Assembly: GCA_027858215.1 (NCBI GenBank) | Contig: JAQIDD010000232.1 | Location: 1-9,053 of the forward strand | DNA length: 9,053 nucleotides | Reading direction: 5' to 3' | DNA from: Candidatus Delongbacteria bacterium | GTDB taxonomy: Bacteria; Bacteroidota; Bacteroidia; Bacteroidales; ML635J-15 | Shown: piece after piece, positions 1 to 5,641 of the stretch | Numbering within the stretch: the first letter of the stretch is position 1 | Layout: the number at the start of each line of letters is the position of its first letter | The notes under the pieces: model-generated | Database searches by the model: none | Told to the model about the DNA's origin: nothing | The model's input: only the letters and a program-made list of their open reading frames with translations | Position numbers and translations under genes: made by a program

Positions 1-17
1 GTTTTATTATTATTAAT

Positions 18-83
18 AAACCAAAACCTGTAATTAAAGACCTTTAAACCAAATGTTTTTGTACTTTTGACCTGCAAACCAAA
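18..83 (+). repeat. Three AAACCAAA repeats ahead of the first gene
   Basis: AAACCAAA occurs at 18-25, 46-53 and 76-83, so the copies start 28 and 30 bp apart. The last two copies extend to a 15-mer, GACCTTTAAACCAAA (39-53) and GACCTGCAAACCAAA (69-83), matching at 13 of 15 positions. The third copy lies between the putative -7 box and the start codon, so it would be in the 5' leader. It may be a regulator site repeated about every three helical turns, or only the A/C-rich leader composition common in this phylum. Confidence 0.4.
62..69 (+). promoter_or_regulatory. Putative -7 box (TACTTTTG) of the secreted-protein gene
   Basis: TACTTTTG matches the Bacteroidota consensus TAnnTTTG exactly and ends 25 bp before the ATG, which would give a leader of roughly 18-20 nt. 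No good -33 TTTG is found 19-20 bp upstream, so the call rests on the -7 box and its position. The same 8-mer occurs ahead of the broken symporter gene at 5059-5052 on the other strand. Confidence 0.4.
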
Positions 84-94
84 ACAATAACATT

Positions 95-1975
95 ATGAAA
101 AAACATGCTCTTCTTTTTGCATTGCTGCTTTTTGGCATCAGTGTTGTAATTTACGGACAAACTATTTACACCGACGATTTTGAATCTTATACCGTTGATC
201 AGGGGATAGCTGATCAGGATACTACAGGAACATGGACAACCTGGGGTGACTCTCCCGGCAGTGCCGAAGACCCACTGGTAACTGATGAAGCTGCTCACGG
301 CGGCACACAATCCATTGTGATCGAAGGAACCAATGATGGGGTCTTGCTTTTGAACGATTTAACGGAAAACCGCTACCGTGTGGAATTTTACCTGATGGTT
401 CCAGATGCTTATGTTGGATATTACAATATCCTACAGGATTTTGACGGTGGTAATTCTACCTGGGGTATGCAGATCTTTTTCCAGGACGGAGAAGGCAGTA
501 TTGACGGCAACGGAGCTGCAGCAGCCACGTTTAGTTACACGCCCGGTGAGTGGATGAAAATTCAACATTTTGTGGATCTGGATAATGATTGGATTGATTT
601 TTATGTTGATGACAGTCTTTTGCATGCTTATCAGTGGAGCCTTGGAAGTTTTGGTGATGGTGGTATCAACAAATTGGATGCTTTTAATTTTTATGCATGG
701 GATGATTCTGGCAATGAAACCCCAAAATTCTTTATGGATGATTATATTATTGAACAGGTTGATATACCTGACCCACCAATGAATTTGGTTGTAAATGTTG
801 AAAATCAAAATGATGTTTCCATTTCATGGGATGCCCCGGCATTAGGATCCCCTGATTCATATTCTGTTATCAGGGATGGCGAAGAGATTGCAAGCGTACC
901 AGACCTTAGTTATGTAGATCAGGATTTGTACCCTGGAGAATATGATTACCAGGTAAAAGCTTTTTACAGTGGCAACGGTTATTCTGCATCCGCAGGACCT
1001 GAAACTGCAACAATCCCTGGCGGAAATGAACGCAATTATGTCCTCATGGAAGTAATTACATCTGTTACCTGTGGGTATTGTCCAAGAGCCACTCAGGCCA
1101 TTGATGAAATGATTGCCGAAGGATTCCAAATCGCTCCTATTGAATATCATTACACAACCGATGATCCCTACGGAACCCCCGCCACAATGACAAGAGCCAA
1201 CTTTTATTTACCTTTTTTCGATGATGGGGACAACGCTTTTGGCACACCAACAACTATCACCAACGGGATGAATGGAATAGAAGGAGCATTAACAAATGTA
1301 GATAGCATGAAAAGCTATTATGAGTATTATTATAATGAGTATATTGACATCCCTACTGTATATAAAATTGATGCATCACTTCAGACTGTAACCCTGGATC
1401 CATGGGTATTTGATATCAGCATTGAAGTTGAAGAAACCTTAGACTACTATGACGATGAGATGTGCTTGCATGTAGCACTTACGGAAACCGGTATTCCGGA
1501 ATCATGGCAGGGATTGGATTATGTGAACTTTACCTTGCGCGATATGCTCCCCGACGCTAACGGAACCATCATGGATTTCAATGCAGCCCCTGTTCAGACT
1601 GCAGATTTCCAACTTAGCCTAGATACAACGTATGTGAAAGATAGTTGCAGTGTGATTATTTTCCTGCAAAACAACGCAACCGCTCATGTTATGGATGTCT
1701 TTAAAGTTTCCCTTTCGCAATACAATACTGTAGAGAAACAAAAAACGCCAGCGGTTTCTGTGTATCCAAACCCCGTCAGCGACAGGGTACAGGTAGCAAC
1801 GGATTCAAAAATTGAAGCCATTGAAATATATGCCATTACGGGTCAAAAAACGCTGGAGCTTCATCCGAATACCAATCTGACCAGCTTTTCAGTTTCTGCT
1901 CTTCCGGCGGGCATTTACACGATGTACTTGAAAACAGCAGAAGGAAATACAGTTAAAAAACTGATTGTGAAATAA
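95..1975 (+). CDS. Secreted modular Omp28-like protein with FN3 and type IX sorting domain
   Basis: The 626-residue product is exported by Sec and then probably by the type IX secretion system to the cell surface or medium. Residues 1-22 form a signal peptide (MKK, hydrophobic core, likely cleavage after YGQ). Residues about 23-222 look like a beta jelly-roll (LamG/concanavalin-like) region starting DDFESY. Residues about 226-308 are a fibronectin type III domain. From about 313 an Omp28-type thioredoxin-like domain carries C326-G-Y-C329 followed by PRA, and a GTPT segment at 383-386 that fits the thioredoxin cis-proline loop. From 554 to the end is a type A sorting domain (VSVYPNPVSDRV, LPAGIYTMYL, final KKLIVK). 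The start is chosen for the signal peptide and leader; no Shine-Dalgarno is present. Domain calls come from pattern recognition. Substrate and function are unknown; the CxxC could be redox-active or structural. A strong terminator follows, so it is probably monocistronic. Confidence 0.88.
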   Translation: MKKHALLFALLLFGISVVIYGQTIYTDDFESYTVDQGIADQDTTGTWTTWGDSPGSAEDPLVTDEAAHGGTQSIVIEGTNDGVLLLNDLTENRYRVEFYLMVPDAYVGYYNILQDFDGGNSTWGMQIFFQDGEGSIDGNGAAAATFSYTPGEWMKIQHFVDLDNDWIDFYVDDSLLHAYQWSLGSFGDGGINKLDAFNFYAWDDSGNETPKFFMDDYIIEQVDIPDPPMNLVVNVENQNDVSISWDAPALGSPDSYSVIRDGEEIASVPDLSYVDQDLYPGEYDYQVKAFYSGNGYSASAGPETATIPGGNERNYVLMEVITSVTCGYCPRATQAIDEMIAEGFQIAPIEYHYTTDDPYGTPATMTRANFYLPFFDDGDNAFGTPTTITNGMNGIEGALTNVDSMKSYYEYYYNEYIDIPTVYKIDASLQTVTLDPWVFDISIEVEETLDYYDDEMCLHVALTETGIPESWQGLDYVNFTLRDMLPDANGTIMDFNAAPVQTADFQLSLDTTYVKDSCSVIIFLQNNATAHVMDVFKVSLSQYNTVEKQKTPAVSVYPNPVSDRVQVATDSKIEAIEIYAITGQKTLELHPNTNLTSFSVSALPAGIYTMYLKTAEGNTVKKLIVK

Positions 1976-2001
1976 GCTTACTCACATTACATTATTAATT
2001 G

Positions 2002-2040
2002 AAATGCAGAGACAAACTTTGTTCTGCATTTTTTTTTATT
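2002..2040 (+). terminator. Intrinsic terminator after the secreted-protein gene
   Basis: AAATGCAGA at 2002-2010 pairs perfectly with TCTGCATTT at 2023-2031 (9 bp). Inside it, ACA and TGT can extend the helix past a bulged G. The stem runs directly into a T tract (2029-2037, then ATTTTT). It lies 27 bp after the stop codon and separates this gene from prmC. Confidence 0.85.
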
Positions 2041-2085
2041 TTTACACGGCAGCATCAGTGGATTAATTCATAAAAACACCTGATA

Positions 2086-2952
2086 ATGACAGTAGAATCA
2101 TCAACAATACAATGTATTAAAAATAAAATGACTGATGAATTATCAGGCTTGTATGATAAAAACGAAGCCAAAAATATAACATCCTTACTGATCGAAAATG
2201 TGTGTAAGCTGGATAAAACCCGCCAGATCTCAGAGGCAGCGTATGTTCCCGATGATGTAAAAATGAACGAAATCAATCGCGTGTTCCGGAAACTCATTTC
2301 AGGGATGCCCATACAGTATGTGCTCGGAGAAACGGAGTTTTACGGCAGAAAATTCATGGTATCACCAACAGTGTTGATTCCCCGCCCGGAGACAGAAGAA
2401 GTGGTGGAGGTTGCCATCAACTATTGTACAAACAGGCCTCAACCAAGAATACTGGATATCGGAACGGGTAGCGGTATCATTGCCGTGACGCTGGCAGCAG
2501 AATTGAATGAAGCTGAAGTTTTCGCCAGTGACATTGCAGATGATATTTTAAGTGTCGCCAAACGAAACGCATCCTTGCACCATGTACAGGTGTCTTTTAT
2601 TTGCCACAATCTATGGGAACACCCGGATGATCTGCCCGGCAAGCTTGATTGTATTGTCAGCAACCCCCCATATATCACTGAAGAAGAAAAAAAACACATG
2701 CATCAACATGTGCTTAACCATGAACCCCATGAGGCACTTTTTGTTCCGGATAACGATCCTGTACAATTTTACAGGCAGATTGCAAAGATAGCAAAACAAA
2801 AACTACGCGACGGCGGCATGGTTGTTTGTGAGATCAATGAAGCATTTGCCACTGAAAGTATAAAATGTTTTGCTGATGTGAATTTTGGCAATATATTTGT
2901 TTATGATGATATAAATAAAAAAAGCCGTATCTTAACGGCAACAAAAACGTAA
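2086..2952 (+). CDS. prmC: Peptide chain release factor N5-glutamine methyltransferase
   Basis: PrmC (HemK) uses S-adenosylmethionine in the cytoplasm to methylate the glutamine of the GGQ motif in release factors RF1 and RF2, which speeds peptide release at stop codons. The 288-residue length is normal for the family. An N-terminal helical substrate-binding domain ends in GMPIQYVLG (73-81) and LIPRPETE (97-104). The Rossmann methyltransferase core follows, with motif I DIGTGSG (124-130), an acidic D149 suited to bind SAM, and the catalytic NPPY (193-196) that holds the target glutamine. EPHEALF at 213-219 is a further family signature. The ATG at 2086 gives a full N-terminal domain. The leader is A-rich without a Shine-Dalgarno. 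I see no clear promoter between the upstream terminator and the gene, apart from a one-mismatch TATTTTTA at 2037-2044. A lipoprotein gene follows after 11 bp. No key residue is missing. Confidence 0.96.
   Translation: MTVESSTIQCIKNKMTDELSGLYDKNEAKNITSLLIENVCKLDKTRQISEAAYVPDDVKMNEINRVFRKLISGMPIQYVLGETEFYGRKFMVSPTVLIPRPETEEVVEVAINYCTNRPQPRILDIGTGSGIIAVTLAAELNEAEVFASDIADDILSVAKRNASLHHVQVSFICHNLWEHPDDLPGKLDCIVSNPPYITEEEKKHMHQHVLNHEPHEALFVPDNDPVQFYRQIAKIAKQKLRDGGMVVCEINEAFATESIKCFADVNFGNIFVYDDINKKSRILTATKT
2869..2899 (+). promoter_or_regulatory. Consensus Bacteroidota promoter inside the end of prmC
   Basis: TTTG at 2869-2872, a 19-bp spacer, and TATATTTG at 2892-2899 match the full -33/-7 consensus (TTTG, 19-20 bp, TAnnTTTG). 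Transcription would start near 2906 and give a leader of almost 60 nt before the lipoprotein ATG at 2964. It sits within coding sequence, so a chance match is possible, but it is the only two-box match I found in the window. Confidence 0.45.
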
Positions 2953-2963
2953 AATCTTGTGTT

Positions 2964-3656
2964 ATGAAAAAATGTATTATTCTTTTAGCCTTAGTGACAC
3001 TTACTTTCTCATTGATTTATCTAAGTTCATGCAATCGTGAAGATTCCATTGATGTGAATCAGGACAGGATTTACACCCTGTATGAAATGAATTACGATGC
3101 CAATGCAGAAAAAACCATAGCAAAAGCCACATTCAGAATGGGCGGAGCTTATGATTCTAAAATAAAACTAAGTGACGGCAGTAGTGTTGAATTTAATGGT
3201 TCTGAACTGAGTTTTAACGGCATTTATGCATATTACACTTCAGAGTTCGCAGAATGGATTGATTCAGGTGAATTTGTTTTTGAAGATATGGATGGCAACG
3301 AATACACAAACCCGGTGGAAATGTTGTATGCTGAATTTCCCGAAGAGTTGGATACCATTGTACAGGGAGAACCATTTCAGTTTTATTGGGATGGGGACCC
3401 ATTAACTGTAAATGAAGAAATAATCCTTACCGTTGACGGCCCGCTTGACAAAGACACCAAAAGTTTTTATGTATCTGAAGAAGGTGCAGAATACATTGAA
3501 CTGAGTTCTACTGAAACCGCAACACTGAGTAAAGGTGCCAGCATCTTAGCACTGGAACGCAAATATGAAACTGAAAGTGTTGATGCCCCCAGCGTGGGTG
3601 GAAAAATTATATCAGAATATAAAGCTGCCAGTTATGCTACTTACGTGGTAGAATAA
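2964..3656 (+). CDS. Uncharacterised lipoprotein, first of a paralogous pair
   Basis: I do not recognise a named family. The 230-residue product begins with a lipoprotein signal peptide whose lipobox is LSSC (20-23), so C23 should be lipidated and the mature protein anchored in the envelope. The mature part is acidic, rich in alternating hydrophobic residues and free of membrane segments, which suggests a beta-sandwich. It shares with the next gene the stretches NQDRIYT-x-YE after the lipobox, NA-x-KT-x-A-x-ATF, and FPE-xx-DTIVQG near the middle, in the same order. The gene starts 11 bp after prmC and may be read with it or from the internal promoter ending at 2899. A functional link to PrmC is not implied. 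Confidence 0.85.
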   Translation: MKKCIILLALVTLTFSLIYLSSCNREDSIDVNQDRIYTLYEMNYDANAEKTIAKATFRMGGAYDSKIKLSDGSSVEFNGSELSFNGIYAYYTSEFAEWIDSGEFVFEDMDGNEYTNPVEMLYAEFPEELDTIVQGEPFQFYWDGDPLTVNEEIILTVDGPLDKDTKSFYVSEEGAEYIELSSTETATLSKGASILALERKYETESVDAPSVGGKIISEYKAASYATYVVE

Positions 3657-3706
3657 TTTTTTCGTTTTGTTCAAATAATTTACTACATTTACAGAAAACA
3701 TCTGTT

Positions 3707-4435
3707 ATGCATACGTACATGAAAATTACTTTATTTGCCGGCATGCTTATCGGTTTCTTGCTGTTTTTCACATCCTGTGATGATAATGATCCCTCATTTT
3801 TGAATCAAGACCGGATTTACACTTCCTATGAATTGTATTACAATGGCAATGCAGATAAAACATACGCCCGTGCTACCTTTAAACTGGAAAATAAATACGG
3901 CACATTGCTAAAATTGGGTGATATCAGTTCAATCATTTTTAAAATAAATGATTCCATACCTCTTATGCATTTAGATTATTTGAATGAATATGGTTATTAT
4001 GAAAAAGAACGTTCAGAATTCTGGTATAATAGTGGTATGTTTTATTTTACCAATGAAGAAGAAACCCAATATGTAAATAATATTCATGTAAATGTGGCAA
4101 CTTTCCCTGAAACAATTGACACCATTGTGCAAGGAAAATCGTGGGAATTATCATGGGATGCTCAACAATCAATTGCCCTTGAAGAAAATGAAAGCATCTC
4201 GCTCACTTTTACAGGTATTGAGCATGGAGATGTTCATACATTTCACCAATTTGAAGAAGGTTCAGAAAGCATTATTATTAGCAGGGATGAAACCTCAGAA
4301 CTTGAGCCCGGAACATACACATTATTTTTAGACCGCCGTTATCAACCTGAATTAACCCAAAAAGCAAGCGCCGGAGGGACAATTACAGGACGATACCGGC
4401 CTGCAAACCGTACAGTTGTGGTGGTTGAGGAATAA
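3707..4435 (+). CDS. Uncharacterised lipoprotein, second of a paralogous pair
   Basis: The 242-residue product is a diverged paralogue of its upstream neighbour, and I cannot name a family. Its lipobox is FTSC (21-24 from this start). Shared landmarks are NQDRIYT-x-YE, NA-x-KT-x-A-x-ATF, an LKL segment, and FPETIDTIVQG followed by a W-D pair. It is longer mainly through an insert rich in Y and E before the FPE motif. A second ATG at 3719 (MKITLF) gives an equally good and more typical signal peptide, so the true start could be 12 bp later. The 50-bp gap to the previous gene has no terminator hairpin, which favours co-transcription. TACATTTA at 3684-3691 is a -7-like box with one mismatch. The gene ends 5 bp from the broken symporter on the opposite strand. 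Confidence 0.84.
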   Translation: MHTYMKITLFAGMLIGFLLFFTSCDDNDPSFLNQDRIYTSYELYYNGNADKTYARATFKLENKYGTLLKLGDISSIIFKINDSIPLMHLDYLNEYGYYEKERSEFWYNSGMFYFTNEEETQYVNNIHVNVATFPETIDTIVQGKSWELSWDAQQSIALEENESISLTFTGIEHGDVHTFHQFEEGSESIIISRDETSELEPGTYTLFLDRRYQPELTQKASAGGTITGRYRPANRTVVVVEE

Positions 4436-4440
4436 ATATC

Positions 4441-5018
4441 CTATTCATTGTTTTTTGTGCTTATCAGCCAGGTGGAAACCAGGGCAACAATCAATGCTAC
4501 CAGAAATGTCATCAGGCGTGATGTAATGATGGCATCCATGCCTGTGCTGATCCAAACAATGGTAAATACCAGTCCTGTGACAATCGTCAACAAAGCAGGA
4601 ATGCCGCTGTATCTTTTCCAGAAGAGGCTCAGCAATATCACCACAGAAAATGTGGAGCCAATGCCGGCCCATACATAACCCACAATGGTATAAATCAGGT
4701 CGCTGGGAGATATTACCGCCAGCAACAAGGCAATGACCGACAATACTGCCGTAACCACCCGGGATTGTGTCAAAGCTCCACGGGGACTGACTTTTCCTTT
4801 TCGCATTGGTTTGATGATGCTTTCAGACAACTCTGTAGCGGACAAAATCAGCAGCGAATTGGCAGTGGAGATGATTGCTGCCAGCACTCCGGTAATTTCC
4901 GTCCTGCAATGGCAAAATCACTGCCTGTTTTTACTTTTCGTCCCTGGTAAAATCCCCAGAAAATAAGGATTGCCATGTAAACAATCATTACAATCAACAT
5001 CTGCGCTTGTGATTCCAT
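4441..5018 (-). pseudogene. Sodium:solute symporter (SSS family), internally deleted and frameshifted
   Basis: SSS proteins are 12-14 segment inner-membrane transporters that couple sodium entry to uptake of proline, sugars or other solutes, and are usually near 500 residues. From the ATG at 5018 about 44 codons encode a typical N-terminus: one membrane helix (MLIVMIVYMAILIFWGFY) then SDFAIAGRKLP. That frame hits a TGA at 4850-4848 after 56 codons. In another frame, from about 4893 to 4441, lies the C-terminal third: IISTANSLLILSATELSESI, matching TM8 with its sodium-site Ser/Thr residues, then GYVWAGIGSTF and LFWKRYSG, and hydrophobic segments to the end. The junction near 4885-4893 joins TM1 to TM8, so about 280-300 codons are absent. 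An exact -7 box remains upstream. I infer a deletion followed by decay. The substrate cannot be told. A misassembly in the source sequence is the main alternative. Confidence 0.85.
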
Positions 5019-5051
5019 GGTCGTTTTTTATTTATTAGTAATCAGTATAAA

Positions 5052-5059
5052 CAAAAGTA
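5052..5059 (-). promoter_or_regulatory. Putative -7 box (TACTTTTG) of the broken symporter gene
   Basis: Read on the - strand, 5059-5052 is TACTTTTG, an exact TAnnTTTG match. It lies 33 bp before the symporter ATG, with an A-rich leader. No -33 TTTG lies at the expected distance. If functional, the pseudogene may still be transcribed. Confidence 0.4.
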
Positions 5060-5082
5060 ACTGCTCACCGGAAAAACGGAGA

Positions 5083-5122
5083 CCTGCCTGTCGCTTGTCT
5101 TTCGGCAGACAAGGCAGACAGG
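5083..5122. repeat. Palindrome A, left copy
   Basis: CTTGTCT (5094-5100) and AGACAAG (5107-5113) form a perfect 7-bp stem around a TTCGGC loop. Outer arms CCTGCCTGTC and GCAGACAGG continue the inverted repeat with bulges. The imperfect outer arms suggest an ageing copy. Confidence 0.65.
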
Positions 5123-5212
5123 AACGCAAAGTTTTAAAATTTTTAATTTATTTACAACTCTTTTCAAATTTTGAATTCACAGGTTTTACTTCAATTTTAG
5201 TTGCAACAAGTT

Positions 5213-5228
5213 TCAGGGCTAAAGCCCA
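5213..5228 (+). repeat. Palindrome B, left copy
   Basis: TCAGGGCTAAAGCCCA contains the hairpin GGGCT-AA-AGCCC (5216-5227). An identical 16-mer occurs on the opposite strand at 5464-5449. Confidence 0.7.
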
Positions 5229-5252
5229 TGTTTTCTTTTTTTTGGCGTACTC

Positions 5253-5272
5253 CCCCGACCTTCAGGTCGGGG
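5253..5272. repeat. Palindrome C, left copy
   Basis: CCCCGACC (5253-5260) and GGTCGGGG (5265-5272) form a perfect 8-bp GC-rich stem with a TTCA loop. An extra C precedes it and TT follows, as in the right copy. There is no T tract directly after, so it does not look like a terminator. Confidence 0.75.
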
Positions 5273-5408
5273 TTAAATCTTTTCGCTTACGATTAATTAA
5301 CATCCCTATGGGCGAGGTTGAATAGGACATCATCACTGTAAAACATCATTAAGGCCAGGATTAATCATCTCATTACTCGAACACAACCTGATTAGCTAAT
5401 TTGATTGC

Positions 5409-5428
5409 CCCCGACATTTATGCCGGGG
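5409..5428. repeat. Palindrome C, right copy
   Basis: CCCCGACATTTATGCCGGGG folds with a CCCCG/CGGGG outer stem, one A-C mismatch, and a CAT/ATG inner stem. The outer bases and orientation match the left C copy while the centre differs, so the two are related in form rather than recent duplicates. Confidence 0.65.
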
Positions 5429-5448
5429 TTGCTGATGACAATACACAT

Positions 5449-5464
5449 TGGGCTTTAGCCCTGA
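5449..5464 (-). repeat. Palindrome B, right copy (inverted)
   Basis: The - strand reads TCAGGGCTAAAGCCCA from 5464 to 5449, identical over 16 bases to 5213-5228. With the left copy it forms terminal-inverted-repeat-like ends of a 252-bp unit (5213-5464). Confidence 0.7.
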
Positions 5465-5495
5465 TAAGCAATATAATTCAAATTTTACCCATTTT

Positions 5496-5515
5496 CCTGC
5501 CCGCCCTCAGGCAGG
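5496..5515. repeat. Palindrome A, right copy
   Basis: CCTGCC (5496-5501) pairs with GGCAGG (5510-5515) across an 8-base loop. It shares the CCTGCC arm with the left A copy but is shorter. Confidence 0.6.
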
Positions 5516-5616
5516 TTAGCGTCATTTTACTGATCATCAAACAGAATATGCATCCATCAAAATTAAAGATTCCTGCATTGACTATCAAATCATGCACCTT
5601 AATTTACCTGTGGATG

Positions 5617-5639
5617 AAAAACACATGTCCGGTGTGTTT
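5617..5639 (-). terminator. Possible terminator after the glycosyltransferase gene
   Basis: On the - strand, AAACACA (5639-5633) pairs perfectly with TGTGTTT (5625-5619) around a CCGGACA loop. The run of T continues two bases beyond the stem, for five T in all. It begins 2 bp after the glycosyltransferase stop codon. The short T tract makes it only a moderate terminator. Confidence 0.45.
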
Positions 5640-5641
5640 GC

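Larger units (their letters stand above)
5083..5515. repeat. Cluster of six palindromes in mirror order A-B-C-C-B-A
   Basis: This intergenic stretch (5019-5641 has no credible gene) carries three classes of hairpin, each twice. Class A has CCTGCC/GGCAGG-type arms, class B is the TCAGGGCTAAAGCCCA unit, and class C is a CCCCCGAC...CGGGGTT palindrome. The order left to right is A (5083-5122), B (5213-5228), C (5253-5272), C (5409-5428), B (5449-5464), A (5496-5515). The B copies are inverted relative to each other; the C copies keep the same orientation. The core between the C copies is AT-rich and has only minor palindromes (CCCTATGGG at 5304-5312, ATTAGCTAAT at 5391-5400). Such GC-rich short palindromes resemble REP elements that REP-associated tyrosine transposases mobilise. 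No transposase is present here. Confidence 0.6.

Noticed and set aside
4430..4446. GAATA/TATTC hairpin between the convergent genes as a terminator
   Set aside because: The 5-bp AT-rich stem overlaps both stop codons and the T tract (4451-4456) is separated from it by four bases; too weak to call.
4448..4678. Open frames on the + strand and a second - frame over the symporter remains
   Set aside because: They are antisense or out-of-frame shadows; only the - frame ending at 4441 carries SSS-family motifs.
5253..5272. GC-rich palindrome C as an intrinsic terminator
   Set aside because: No T tract follows directly on either strand and no gene ends nearby.
5017..5325. 102-codon + strand open frame
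   Set aside because: It starts over the symporter leader, runs through the palindromes and has no recognisable protein features; it is explained by open frame across repeat DNA.
5083..5515. CRISPR array
   Set aside because: The repeats are of three different sequences, unevenly spaced and partly inverted, without unique spacers of constant length.
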